A stretch of DNA of 64,000 bases from Sphingomonas parva (ex Maeng et al. 2020) (lineage in GTDB: Bacteria; Pseudomonadota; Alphaproteobacteria; Sphingomonadales; Sphingomonadaceae). The notes under the pieces are model-generated. The model saw only the letters and a program-made list of their open reading frames with translations. It did not search any database and was not told where the DNA came from. The translations under genes and the position numbers were made by a program. This document shows positions 34,753-51,971 of this stretch, one piece after another. Numbering within the stretch: the first letter of the stretch is position 1; the number at the start of each line of letters is the position of its first letter. Location: assembly GCF_004564275.1 (NCBI RefSeq), contig NZ_SPDV01000014.1:1-64000 (forward strand), given 5' to 3'.

Positions 34753-37700
34753 TCAGGATCTCGCGCGCTCCAGCGCCGCGGCGAGGCCGTCCGGCGTATA
34801 AGGCTTGGCGAGGCCCACCGCATCCTCGATGCCGGCATCGGCATAGGAGGTCTCGTCGCCGCTCGCGAAGATTACCTTGAGGCCGGGCCAGCGGGCGACG
34901 GCCTGGCGGGCGAGCGCGACTCCGGATACGCCGGGCAGGCTGACGTCGGCGATCAGCACGTCGACCGGGGACGCGGCGAGCGCCTGCATCGCCGCCTCGG
35001 CGTCGGCGCTGGCGAGGACGCGGTGGCCGAGCCCCTCGAGCAGGCTGCCGGTGCTCTCGCGGATCAAGCTGTCGTCCTCGACCAGCGCGATGGTGAGCGC
35101 TCCCGCGGCCGCCGCCGGCATCGCGGCGGGCGCGGGCTCCGCGCCGGCGGGCGCCTGCTGCTGCGCCTCGGCGACGCGATGCTGCGCCTCGTTGCCGAGC
35201 ACGTGGCGCACCTTCCGGGCGAGCGCCTCGCGCGAATAAGGTTTGGAGAGCAGCTCGACGCCGGGATCGAGCCGGCCGTGGTGGACGATCGCATTCTCGG
35301 TATAGCCGGAGGTGAACAGCACCGCGATGTGCGGCAGCCGCTCCTTCGCCTTGCGGGCGAGCTCCGGGCTGCGCAGCGGGCCGGGCATCACCACGTCGGT
35401 GAACAGCAGGTCGATCGGCACCCCACTCTCGACCACGCTGAGGGCGCTCTGCGCGTCGCGCGCCTTCAGCACGCGATAGCCGAGCTCGGTGAGCAGGGCG
35501 ACGGCGGTCTCGCGCACTTCCTCGTCATCCTCCACCACCAGGATCGTCTCGGTTCCGCCGCGGACCGGCGCCTTGCTGATGTCGGCGATCAGGTCCTCCT
35601 CGCGGAGCGCGCGCGGCAGGTAGAGCTTGATCGTCGTGCCCTCGCCCACCTCGCTGTAGATCTTGATGTGGCCGCCCGACTGCTTGACCAGGCCGTGCAC
35701 CATCGAGAGGCCGAGCCCGGTGCCCTTGCCCTCCGGCTTGGTGCTGAAGAACGGCTCGAAGACCTGCTCCAATATGTCCTCGGGAATGCCGCTGCCGGTG
35801 TCGGTGACGGCGATCATGACATATTGGCCGGGCTGCACGTCGTCGTGCCGGCCGGCATAGTCGCCATCGAGCGTGGCGTTGCTCGCCTCGATGGTCAGGC
35901 GGCCGCCGCCGTCCATCGCGTCGCGGGCGTTGATGGCGAGGTTCAAGACCGCATTTTCGATCTGTCCGGGATCGACCAGGGTGTTCCACAGGCCGGCTGC
36001 GATCACCGTCTCGATCTCGATGTCCTCGCCGAGCGCGCGGCGGAGCAGATCGTCCATGTTGTTGAGCAGCCGGCCGAGGTTGACGACCTTGGGCTCGAGC
36101 GGCTGCCGCCGGCCGAAGGCGAGCAGCTGCGAGGCGAGCTTGGCGCCGCGCGAAACGCCGGCGAGCGCGTTCTGGACCCGGGTTTCAGCCCGGGCGTTCC
36201 CCGCCACCTCGCGGGAGAGGAGCTGGAGGTTGCCGCTGATCACCTGCAGCAGATTGTTGAAATCGTGCGCGACCCCGCCGGTCAGCTTGCCAAGCGCCTC
36301 GATCTTCTGCGCCTGGCGCAGCGCCGCCTCGGCCTGCTGGCGCTCGGCCGTCTCGCTCTGCAAGCGCTCCATCGCCTCGGCCAGCGCCTCGGTGCGCTCG
36401 CCGACCCTCTGCTCCAGCGTGGCGTTGAGCTGGTGGAGCTGGTCTTCCGCGCGCTTCTGGTGGGTGACGTCGAAGCCGTCGACGAAGATGCCCGACACGG
36501 AGCCGTCGGCTTCGGTGATCGGCTGGTAGACGAGGTTGACGAACCTCTCCTCCAGCGGCGCACCCGGCGCGCGCTGCACCTGAACCTTGAGGTTGCGTCC
36601 GACGAACGCCTCGCCGGTCGCGAGGACGCCGTCGAGCAGCTCGAAGAAGCCCTGTCCCGCGATCTCCGGCAGCGCCTCGCGCGCCGGCACGCCGACCAGG
36701 TCGCGATGGCCGACCAGCTGCAGATAGGCGTCGTTGACCAGCTCGAAGACGTGGTCGGGCCCGGACAGGATGCACATGAAGCTCGGCGCCTGGCGGAACA
36801 GGTGGCGCATCCGGTCGCGCTCGCCGGTGCGCAGCGCGACTTCGGAGGTGAGCCGCTCGTTTGCCCGGCGGAGCGCTTCGGCGGCCTGCTGACGCAGGCG
36901 CACCGCGGCGGCGAGCGCCTCGGAGCGCTCGCGCTCGGCGTCGAACGCCTCGGCGCTGGCGAGGCCGGAGGTGATCTGGCCCGCAAGCAGGCTGAGGAAG
37001 CCGAGATAATCCTCGTCCTCCGGGCGATAGGGATTGAGGCCGACGATCAGCGCCCCGCGAGGCCGCTCGCCGCCCTGTCCGACCAGCGGCACGATCGCCG
37101 CCGAGGTCGGCGCTCTGTCCCAGGCGCCGGCCGGCAGCGCGTCGGCGGTGCACGGCACGGTGAGGCTCGCGGTCGCGCCGTCGCGGATCACGGTGAGATC
37201 CCAGACTCCGCCGGCGGACGGGAGAAGCGCCGGCGCGCAGTCATGACCGCGCGCGATCCCGCTCGCCGCCGCGAGCCGGGCGTCGCCATTCTCCTCGAAC
37301 AAATAGGTGAGCGTGAACGGCAGGTCGTGGCGGTTGGCGGCGAGCTTGTCCTCGACCGCGCGGAGCACCGCCTCGCGTCCCTCGGCCGCCGCCAGGCCCG
37401 AGGCGAGCTCGCGCAATGAGGCGAGCCGGCGCTCGCTCAGCACCCGCTCGGTCTCCTCGGAGACGGCGCAGAACACGCCCTCCACCTTGCCGGTCTCGCC
37501 GATCAGCGGGCTGTAGGAGAAGGTGTGATAGGTCTCTTCGGGATAGCCGTTGCGCTCGAGCAGGAGCAGAAGGGCGCGATCCCAGGTCGCCTCTCCTTTC
37601 TCGTAGACGGTCTGCAGCCGCCCCTTGATGTCGTCCCAGATCTCCGCCCAGAGGACCCTTGTCGGCATGCCGAGCGATTGCGGATGCTTGATGCCGAGCG

Positions 37701-37935
37701 TCGGGCGGTAGGCGTCGTTGTAGAAGAAGTGGATGTCGGGGCCCCAGCCCAGCCACATCTCGAAGCGCGAGGTCAGCAGCAGGCGGATCGCCGCCTTGAG
37801 CCCGCTCGCCCATCGCTCGGGCGGGCCGAGCGGGGTTGCCGCCCAATCGTGCGCGCGCATCAGCCGCGCCATCTCTCCGTCGCCGATGAAGATGTCGCTG
37901 CGGCGATCTGTCGAGTCTGAAGGCTGCTGGATCAA
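34753..37935 (-). CDS. PAS-GAF-PAS hybrid histidine kinase with two receiver domains
   Basis: This 1,060-residue cytoplasmic kinase has a PAS-like domain (about 30-165), a GAF-like region (about 170-330), a second PAS (about 385-515), a coiled-coil linker, HisKA with phospho-His near residue 555 (GGVAHDFNN), HATPase (NLAINARDAMDG near 670, GKGTGLGLSMV), and two receivers with Asp near 845 (LLFTDVVMPG) and 993 (VLIADVSLPG). The receivers are joined by an Ala/Pro linker. There is no transmembrane segment and no DNA-binding output, so the signal is probably intracellular and relayed to a separate partner. A decayed receiver lies just upstream. Confidence 0.93.
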   Translation of the reverse strand: MIQQPSDSTDRRSDIFIGDGEMARLMRAHDWAATPLGPPERWASGLKAAIRLLLTSRFEMWLGWGPDIHFFYNDAYRPTLGIKHPQSLGMPTRVLWAEIWDDIKGRLQTVYEKGEATWDRALLLLLERNGYPEETYHTFSYSPLIGETGKVEGVFCAVSEETERVLSERRLASLRELASGLAAAEGREAVLRAVEDKLAANRHDLPFTLTYLFEENGDARLAAASGIARGHDCAPALLPSAGGVWDLTVIRDGATASLTVPCTADALPAGAWDRAPTSAAIVPLVGQGGERPRGALIVGLNPYRPEDEDYLGFLSLLAGQITSGLASAEAFDAERERSEALAAAVRLRQQAAEALRRANERLTSEVALRTGERDRMRHLFRQAPSFMCILSGPDHVFELVNDAYLQLVGHRDLVGVPAREALPEIAGQGFFELLDGVLATGEAFVGRNLKVQVQRAPGAPLEERFVNLVYQPITEADGSVSGIFVDGFDVTHQKRAEDQLHQLNATLEQRVGERTEALAEAMERLQSETAERQQAEAALRQAQKIEALGKLTGGVAHDFNNLLQVISGNLQLLSREVAGNARAETRVQNALAGVSRGAKLASQLLAFGRRQPLEPKVVNLGRLLNNMDDLLRRALGEDIEIETVIAAGLWNTLVDPGQIENAVLNLAINARDAMDGGGRLTIEASNATLDGDYAGRHDDVQPGQYVMIAVTDTGSGIPEDILEQVFEPFFSTKPEGKGTGLGLSMVHGLVKQSGGHIKIYSEVGEGTTIKLYLPRALREEDLIADISKAPVRGGTETILVVEDDEEVRETAVALLTELGYRVLKARDAQSALSVVESGVPIDLLFTDVVMPGPLRSPELARKAKERLPHIAVLFTSGYTENAIVHHGRLDPGVELLSKPYSREALARKVRHVLGNEAQHRVAEAQQQAPAGAEPAPAAMPAAAAGALTIALVEDDSLIRESTGSLLEGLGHRVLASADAEAAMQALAASPVDVLIADVSLPGVSGVALARQAVARWPGLKVIFASGDETSYADAGIEDAVGLAKPYTPDGLAAALERARS

Positions 37936-38064
37936 CGCGTTACTCCCGGGGAGCGCCGCAGATAGCGACAGAGTCCTGCAAGTTCCAGACGTGCGACAGG
38001 GTCTTTATGCCCTGCCGCCCGCGCGCGACAGGCGCCCGGCCGCGCCCGTTGGCCGCGGGCGCGC

Positions 38065-38305
38065 TCAGCCCTCGGTACGCGCCAGCACCTCCTCCACCGC
38101 ATGGACAAGCGTCTCGAGCCGATAGGGGAGACGACGGGGAGCCCGCCGGCGCCGCACTTCAGGATCTCGTCGCGATAGCCGGTGGTGAGGATCACCGGCA
38201 GGCCGGGTGCGGCCTCGGCCAGCGCGGCGGCCAGCTCGAACCCGCTCATCCCCGCCATCACGAAGTCGGTGAACACCAGGTCCGCCCGCCCGTATCGGCG
38301 GCTCC
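38065..38305 (-). pseudogene. Response-regulator remnant with frameshift
   Basis: One frame encodes ADLVFTDFVMAGMSGFELAA and PVILTTGYRDEILKCGAGGLPVVS, clearly the middle of a receiver domain. The expected continuation, PYRLETLVHAVEEVLARTEG, is present but in another frame. The join near 38126-38130 is consistent with loss of four bases that includes the conserved Lys codon of the K-P motif. The N-terminal acidic pocket is not recognisable upstream. This is a truncated, frameshifted receiver lying 130 bases upstream of the hybrid kinase on the same strand. Confidence 0.78.
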
Positions 38306-38464
38306 GGGCGCGGGGGACGCCTTGGTCGCGCGGCGGGCAGCGTCGATGGGCGAACGGCGGGCCGGAGTCGCGCTCGTCGCCGGTGACGGCGCCTTCGTCG
38401 ATCTCCGCTGGATGTAATCGCTTCCACCGGTGCAGGTCCAAGGCCTCAGATTGGGGACGACGAG

Positions 38465-38620
38465 ATGAGACACGCACAAGAGATCAGGTTGCCCGACACA
38501 CCCCGCGAGGCGCGGGAGCGCTGCGACGCCGACGCGCGGCGCGGCGCGCTGCGGCGGGACATAGCGATCTGGATCGCCCGCTCGGTCCCCGACGGCACCG
38601 CCGCCGCCCCTGCCCGCTAG
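38465..38620 (+). CDS. Possible small charged protein (51 aa)
   Basis: This short open frame encodes an Arg-rich helical peptide (RLPDTPREARERCDADARRGALRRDIAIWIARS). GGGGACGACGAG precedes the ATG. It is unlike anything I recognise and may be chance, given the base composition. Confidence 0.25.
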   Translation: MRHAQEIRLPDTPREARERCDADARRGALRRDIAIWIARSVPDGTAAAPAR

Positions 38621-38779
38621 CCCCCGCATCCGTTTCCGCCACGCGAAACGGTATCGCATTTCCCAATTACGGCATCTTCCACGCCGCCGCGGGCTGGGCT
38701 AGCGAAAGCAGGACGCCGGGCGCGACGCGGGCCGAGGGCGCGGCGCCGCGGCCGGTAAGGGCAACGATCCGGAGGCTTC

Positions 38780-39430
38780 ATGCCGGGCATCCGCAAGCGC
38801 AACCGGCCGAACGGCCTGCCCCACAGCCGCTTCCTCGCCTTCCTGCTCGCCTTCGTCGCCGCCTCGGGGCTCGCCGCGCTCGCGGCCCCCGCCTGGAGCG
38901 CGGCGCTGATGACCGGCTTCGACCTCGCCGCCTTGCTCTTCCTGCTGCTCGCCGTTCTCCTGATGCGCGGCGCCGATCCTGGCGGCATCGAGCGGGCCGC
39001 GGCGCGCAACGCTGCCGGCAAGGGGCTGCTGCTCGCCATCTCCGCGGCCGTGCTGGCGGCCGTCCTCGCCGCGGTCGCCACCGAACTGGGCCGGGTGGAG
39101 ACCGGCGGCGACGCGGCCATGCCGCTGGTCACGCTGGCGCTGTCCTGGATATTCGGGAACACCGTCTACGCACTCGAATATGCGCACATCTATTATGAGC
39201 GCCGCGACGGCGCGCTGCGGCACGGCCTGGCCTTCCCCGGTGACCAGCCGCCCGATTATCTCGACTTCGTCTATTTCGCCTACACGGTCGGGATCGCCGG
39301 TCAGGTCTCGGACGTGGCGGCGACCGACCGCGGGATCAGGCGGATCCTGACCGGCCAGGCGCTGGTCTCCTACGCCTTCAACATCTTCGTCCTGGCGATC
39401 ACCGTCAACGCCGCCGCGGCGATGCTCTAG
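38780..39430 (+). CDS. DUF1345 family membrane protein
   Basis: This 216-residue protein has about five or six membrane helices and the DUF1345 core: SWIFGNTVYALEYAHIYY, FPGDQPPDYLDFVYFAYTVGIAGQVSDVA and SYAFNIFVLAITVNAA. Function of the family is unknown. GGAGGCTTC precedes the ATG. Its 3' end overlaps the BLUF-like gene by 26 bases. Upstream (about 38628-38650) there is a CCGTTTC...GAAACGG inverted repeat that might be part of its promoter. Confidence 0.9.
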   Translation: MPGIRKRNRPNGLPHSRFLAFLLAFVAASGLAALAAPAWSAALMTGFDLAALLFLLLAVLLMRGADPGGIERAAARNAAGKGLLLAISAAVLAAVLAAVATELGRVETGGDAAMPLVTLALSWIFGNTVYALEYAHIYYERRDGALRHGLAFPGDQPPDYLDFVYFAYTVGIAGQVSDVAATDRGIRRILTGQALVSYAFNIFVLAITVNAAAAML

Positions 39431-39914
39431 CGGACGGCACTGCCATTGGCGCCGGCATCCCCGCCGCTTCGGTCTCATGCCGGGCGGCGGCTCCGGTCTT
39501 TGCCGGAGGCCTCCTCGGGGCCGGATCGCCAAAGGCTTTCAGCATGCTGCGCAGCCGATGGGAATGGTAAGCGTCCTGCACCTCGAGCAAGGCCGCGATC
39601 GGCGCCGCGACATAGGTCGAGCTGCCCTGGTAGAGGAGACTCCAGCCGGCGAAGGTGCGGGTGCGGACGGTCAGCGAATCCACCACGACGAGGTGGACCT
39701 GGTGCCGCGCCTCCCTCGCCCTGCGCAGCGCCAGGGCGACCGCGCCGGCCTCGCCTTCGACCAGGTCGGCGATCAGGTTGCGCGCCAGCACCATTCCGCC
39801 GGTGAGTTCCAGCCCGGCGTGGATCGCGCGCGTTTCCGCCACCCAGCGCCGCAGCCCCCGCTCGGCCTCGCCGCCACGGAGCGCGAATTCGCTGACGGTC
39901 AGCAGTGAGCGCAC
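39405..39914 (-). CDS. BLUF-like protein lacking the key flavin/photocycle residues
   Basis: This 169-residue protein has a BLUF-type domain (about 1-100): RSLLTVSEFA, ETRAIHAGLELTGGMVLA, ADLVEGE, REARHQVHLVVVDSLTVRTRTFAGWSLLY. The start is the GTG at 39914 because AGGAGAGAGGC sits right before it and BLUF domains begin at that point. At the family positions for Tyr (first strand), Asn (first helix) and Gln (third strand), I read Thr, His and Asp, so canonical flavin photochemistry looks lost; the Trp of the WSM motif is kept. The C-terminal tail is Pro/Ala-rich. It could be a non-photoactive protein-interaction domain. Confidence 0.75.
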   Translation of the reverse strand: MRSLLTVSEFALRGGEAERGLRRWVAETRAIHAGLELTGGMVLARNLIADLVEGEAGAVALALRRAREARHQVHLVVVDSLTVRTRTFAGWSLLYQGSSTYVAAPIAALLEVQDAYHSHRLRSMLKAFGDPAPRRPPAKTGAAARHETEAAGMPAPMAVPSARASPRRR

Positions 39915-40179
39915 GCCTCTCTCCTGCTCGGCGAACGGCCGGCTCGAGGAGCAAAACGCATCGCCCATCGGCGAGGTTGCCGCGTCGTCGTCACGCCGCC
40001 GCGACGCGGGCCCGCCCACCCCGCCGTCAACTTCCTTGCGACCTGGCAAGACCGGTGCCTTCGGGTGCGGCGATGACAGGGGGCCGAACGATGGCCGAGC
40101 GTGGACGGAAAATATTGGTGGTCGGGAACAAGGCATTCGGTGGTCGAACGCGCGAGAGTCACCGTCGCGCGCGCCTCGC
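39915..40179. other. Intergenic region without a supported gene
   Basis: No reading frame here has convincing coding character or a ribosome site, and I see no clear promoter, terminator or repeat family member. It separates the BLUF-like gene from a pair of tiny minus-strand ORFs. Confidence 0.4.
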
Positions 40180-40299
40180 TCAGGAGCCTGTGAGGACGAG
40201 TGCGATGGCGAGGATCGCGAACATGCTCGCCAGGAGAGGCCAGGGCTGGCGGACCGCCCACCACCAGCTAGCGTCGTCCGCGTCCTTTCCCTTCGACAT
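40180..40299 (-). CDS. Possible tiny single-span membrane protein (39 aa)
   Basis: The peptide has a charged start (MSKGKDADDASWWW) and one hydrophobic helix (PLLASMFAILAIALVLTG). Its ATG lies inside the 3' end of the preceding 54-residue ORF in another frame (32-base overlap), with GAAG-poor upstream sequence. The composition is typical of real bacterial small membrane proteins, but evidence is limited to this. Confidence 0.4.
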   Translation of the reverse strand: MSKGKDADDASWWWAVRQPWPLLASMFAILAIALVLTGS

Positions 40300-40432
40300 A
40301 GGTGCGCTCCGGTGATCTCTTCGGCTCCGCCTCGATGACCTTCCGCATCTCCAGAAGCCACGCAGAATCGGCGTCCGCCGCGTCGCCGGATCGGTTCGCT
40401 GCCTGCTCCCGTTGCGCGTCGTCCTGCGTCAT
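40268..40432 (-). CDS. Possible small hydrophilic protein (54 aa)
   Basis: The peptide is acidic then basic (MTQDDAQREQAANRSGDAAD, WLLEMRKVIEAEPKRSPERTY, ending KGRGRR). It overlaps the tiny membrane ORF downstream. No family recognised. An upstream ATG ten codons earlier would lengthen it. It could be a real small gene or chance. Confidence 0.35.
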   Translation of the reverse strand: MTQDDAQREQAANRSGDAADADSAWLLEMRKVIEAEPKRSPERTYVEGKGRGRR

Positions 40433-40696
40433 TCGAACATCGCCGACTGCATTCCTGCACAACGCTTCGCCCGTGCCGCGGTTGCTCCCCGGCCCTCGGC
40501 ACGAGCCTCTCGCCGACGGCGCACCCGGCCTTTCGACCGTACGGTGCGTCGGGGCCTCGGCATGGGCTCACGGTCAATGATCGCGGCGAGAAGCCGCTGA
40601 GTTCCCGATGCTCGAGTTTGGCCGCTGATCGTGATGAGCGACCGGCCAAGGAGCGGCGCGCCGGCCGGAGCGAACGTCCCGATCGTCCCTCGCCCC
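40433..40696. other. Spacer upstream of the rpoB promoter
   Basis: There is no gene I can support. Short open frames here are Arg-rich in every direction, as expected of GC-rich non-coding DNA. No repeat family member is obvious. Confidence 0.4.
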
Positions 40697-40725
40697 TTGA
40701 CCCTCGATGCCCCGGCTCCTAAATA
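40697..40725 (+). promoter_or_regulatory. Probable sigma-70 promoter of rpoB
   Basis: TTGACC and TAAATA are separated by 17 bases (five and four of six matches to consensus), the best such pair in the region. The predicted transcript would have a leader of about 165 bases before rpoB. This fits rpoBC being expressed independently of rplJL. Confidence 0.7.
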
Positions 40726-40897
40726 GCGCTCACACCCCACTCGCATCGGAACAGGACGCGCCGTCGCGCAGCGCGTTCAACGCATTGAGCAAGCGGGGTT
40801 TCTGGACGCTGAAGCTGCGGTCTCGCCTCAAGGGACTCGCGGCTTTTTGCGTCTTGATGCGCGCCCAATTCCTGACGCGAAGGCGAGAAAAACCTCC

Positions 40898-49458
<8,561 letters not shown>

Positions 49459-49487
49459 GCTCCGCGCACAGCCTGAGTGAACAAGGA

Positions 49488-49520
49488 AGCGCTCCGCCTC
49501 ACCCGAGGCGGGGCGCTTTT
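49488..49520 (+). terminator. Intrinsic terminator after rpoC
   Basis: AGCGCTCCGCCTC, loop ACCC, GAGGCGGGGCGCT pair over 13 positions with one T-G pair. The stem runs into TTTT. It marks the end of rpoBC. Confidence 0.88.
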
Positions 49521-49631
49521 CCTTCTGGGGGAAGCCCAGCCTCCGGACTCACCCTCCCCTTGCAGGGGAGGATGAGCATAGGTGAAGCCGTCGGGTTTCC
49601 ATGGCGGGTGAGCGGCTCTACAGTGCCACCC

Positions 49632-49730
49632 ATGAAGATCGCCATCGCCCTGCTTATCGTCGCGCTGATGATACTGCCGGCGATCGCGCGGATCCGGGCG
49701 AAGATGAACCGCGGGCGCCGCAAGGACTGA
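49632..49730 (+). CDS. Possible tiny membrane protein (32 aa)
   Basis: The peptide is one hydrophobic helix (IAIALLIVALMILPAIA) followed by a very basic tail (RIRAKMNRGRRKD), the expected topology of a small inner-membrane protein. It lies between a CTCCCC-family repeat and the glycosyltransferase. No clear ribosome site is visible, and no family is recognised. Confidence 0.4.
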   Translation: MKIAIALLIVALMILPAIARIRAKMNRGRRKD

Positions 49731-49818
49731 ACCGACGCGATGGAGCGCGCGAAACGCGCCGCCACCCGCATTTCCCCAATGGTTCCCCTCCCCTGCCAAA
49801 GCCGCTATTCGCCCGCCC

Positions 49819-50982
49819 ATGGACGTCACCGGCCTCCGCATCGCCATGTTCAGCGGAAACTACAATTACGTCCGGGACGGAGCGAACCAGGCGCTCAACC
49901 GGCTCGTCGAATATCTCCTCCGCCAGGGCGCGGCGGTGCGCATCTACTCGCCGACCGTGGCCGAGCCTGCGTTGCCGCCAATGGGCGAGATCGTCTCCAT
50001 CCCCGCCTTCGCCATCCCGCGCCGGCCCGAGTACAAGTTCCCGCTGCCGATCCCCGGCGCGGTGAAGCAGGACATCGCCGCGTTCCGGCCCAACATCTTT
50101 CACATCGCCAGTCCCGACATGCTCGGCCACGGCGCGGTGAACCTCGCGCGCAGGCTCGGCCAGCCCGCCGTCGCCTCGGTCCACACGCGCTTCGAGACCT
50201 ACATGCGCTATTACGGCTTGGCCTTCATGGAGCCGGTCGTGGAGGCAATCCTGCGGCGCTTCTACCGCCGCTGCGACGCGATCTTCGCGCCCTCGGACTC
50301 GATGGCCCAGCTGCTGCTCGAGCAGCGGATGAACTACAATGTCGGGATCTGGACGCGCGGCATCGACCGCGCCGTGTTCAACCCGGACGCGCGCGATCTC
50401 GCCTGGCGCCGCGGCTTCGGCATCGAGGACGACGTGCCGGTGATCGGCTTCGTCGGGCGGCTGGTGATGGAGAAGGGGCTCGACGTCTTCTCCGACACGA
50501 TCGACCGTCTCGAAGCGCGCGGCGTGCGCCACAAGGTCCTGGTCGTCGGCAAGGGCCCGGCGCGCGAATGGTTCGAGCAGCGGCTCCCCGCCGCAGTCTT
50601 CGCCGGCTTCCAGGAGGGTCCGGACCTTGGCCGCGCCGTCGCGTCGATGGACATGCTGTTCAACCCCTCGGTCACCGAGACGTTCGGCAACGTCACGCTC
50701 GAGGCGATGGCCGCCGCCCTTCCGGTGGTCGCCGCGATCGCCACCGGCAGCGCCAGCCTGGTCCAGGACGGCGTCACCGGCCGCCTCGTTCCCGCCGGCG
50801 AGGCCGAGCATTTCGCCGACGCGCTCGAATTCTATTGCTCCAGCCGCGAGGCGCGGCGCGAGGCGGGCAAGGCCGGCTGCGAGATCAGCCGCCGCTACGG
50901 CTGGGACGAGGTCAACCAGGAGCTGGTCGACGGCTATCTCCGCGTCATCCGCGACCGCGCCGCCGGCAAGCTGCCGCGCTAG
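49819..50982 (+). CDS. GT4-family glycosyltransferase
   Basis: This 387-residue GT-B fold enzyme has an N-terminal acceptor domain (RIAMFSGNYNYVRDGANQALNRLVEYL, SVHTRFETYMRYYG) and a C-terminal donor domain with GFVGRLVMEKGLDVF near residue 215 and the E-x7-E pair in ETFGNVTLE (about 288-296). It resembles the SQD2/MgtA-type lipid glycosyltransferases, so a glycolipid product is plausible but not proven. A hairpin repeat separates it from the convergent galactose dehydrogenase gene. Confidence 0.9.
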   Translation: MDVTGLRIAMFSGNYNYVRDGANQALNRLVEYLLRQGAAVRIYSPTVAEPALPPMGEIVSIPAFAIPRRPEYKFPLPIPGAVKQDIAAFRPNIFHIASPDMLGHGAVNLARRLGQPAVASVHTRFETYMRYYGLAFMEPVVEAILRRFYRRCDAIFAPSDSMAQLLLEQRMNYNVGIWTRGIDRAVFNPDARDLAWRRGFGIEDDVPVIGFVGRLVMEKGLDVFSDTIDRLEARGVRHKVLVVGKGPAREWFEQRLPAAVFAGFQEGPDLGRAVASMDMLFNPSVTETFGNVTLEAMAAALPVVAAIATGSASLVQDGVTGRLVPAGEAEHFADALEFYCSSREARREAGKAGCEISRRYGWDEVNQELVDGYLRVIRDRAAGKLPR

Positions 50983-50988
50983 GTGCCC

Positions 50989-51025
50989 ATCCTCCCCATC
51001 AGCGCTCCGCGCTGACAGGGAGGAT
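50989..51025. repeat. Nested hairpin between convergent genes
   Basis: ATCCTCCC...GGGAGGAT encloses CAGCGC-TCC-GCGCTG. The structure is symmetric and sits between the 3' ends of the glycosyltransferase and the galactose dehydrogenase genes. It could serve as a bidirectional 3'-end structure and belongs to the CTCCCC-family repeats. Confidence 0.55.
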
Positions 51026-51035
51026 CAAGTCTCTC

Positions 51036-51971
51036 TCAGTCCTCGAACGGCTCCACCTGCACGCGCTTGCCGAGGAGGAAGGCGTCGGCGCTGATCCGGA
51101 GCGGCGCCAGGTCGACATGGCTGGTGCCGCCGTCGACCAGCTCGGCGAAATGGGCGTAGATGCCGGGATATTCGCCATGGCCGGGCGCCGCCACCTGCTC
51201 GCCGTTCACCGCCAGGCGCGAGCCGCCCTCGCTCAGCGTCAGCGTCTCGCCGGCGGCGGTGCGCACCTCGATGTCCCAGGCTTCGCCGCCGCTGTGCCGC
51301 CAGTCGAACTCGGCTTCGATCGCCCCGGTCGCGGCGGGGCTCACCATCGCCAGCCGCGCGGCGATCGGAGTCTCGCGGTTGGACGGGAAGAGGAGCTCGG
51401 CGCCGCGGACGATCAGCGCGCCGGGGAAGATCCGACTGGCGATCGACAAGGCGTTGATGCCGGGATCGAACACGCCGAAGCCGCCCGGCGCCCAGATCCA
51501 TTGCTGGCCCGGGTGCCATTTGCGCACGTCCTCGCGCCACACGATCCGCATCGTGTCGATCCGCTCGCCCTTCAGGCGCTCGGCGGCCGCCTCCACCGCC
51601 GGATTGTACTGGGCATGCCAGGTGGTGAAGAGGCTCACCCTTCTCTCCCCCGCGATCCGCACCAGCTCCTCGCACTCTCCCAAGGTGACGCCCGGCGGCT
51701 TTTCGAGCAGGCTGTGCAGCCCGGCTTCCAGGCAGACGCGGGCGATCTCGTAGCGGACCGAAGGCGGCGTGCAGATCGCCACGGCGTCGACCTTCGGGCC
51801 GCTCGCCAGCAGATCCTCGACGCTGCCGAAGCAGGGAATGCCGCCGGGCGCGCCGGAGGAGCGGCTGACCGTCGCGACCAGCTCGAACCGATGATTGGCC
51901 GCGATCGACGGCACGTGCTGGTCCTGAGCGATCTTGCCGTAGCCGACGATCGCGATCCTGATCCTGTCCAT
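51036..51971 (-). CDS. D-galactose 1-dehydrogenase (Gfo/Idh/MocA family)
   Basis: This 311-residue cytoplasmic enzyme has an N-terminal Rossmann domain (IRIAIVGYGKIAQDQHVP), LLEKPPGVTLGE with the family catalytic Lys, and TTWHAQYNPAV, REDVRKWHPGQQW and DPGINALS, which match bacterial galactose dehydrogenases of this family. It oxidises D-galactose to galactonolactone with NAD(P). Its ATG overlaps the stop of dgoA (TGATG), placing it last in the dgoK-dgoA-galactose dehydrogenase operon. No lactonase is encoded with it. Confidence 0.87.
   Translation of the reverse strand: MDRIRIAIVGYGKIAQDQHVPSIAANHRFELVATVSRSSGAPGGIPCFGSVEDLLASGPKVDAVAICTPPSVRYEIARVCLEAGLHSLLEKPPGVTLGECEELVRIAGERRVSLFTTWHAQYNPAVEAAAERLKGERIDTMRIVWREDVRKWHPGQQWIWAPGGFGVFDPGINALSIASRIFPGALIVRGAELLFPSNRETPIAARLAMVSPAATGAIEAEFDWRHSGGEAWDIEVRTAAGETLTLSEGGSRLAVNGEQVAAPGHGEYPGIYAHFAELVDGGTSHVDLAPLRISADAFLLGKRVQVEPFED

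Noticed and set aside
40429-40746. 105-codon minus-strand frame over the rpoB promoter
   Set aside because: Arg/Ala-rich with no motif, and it covers the best promoter in the region.
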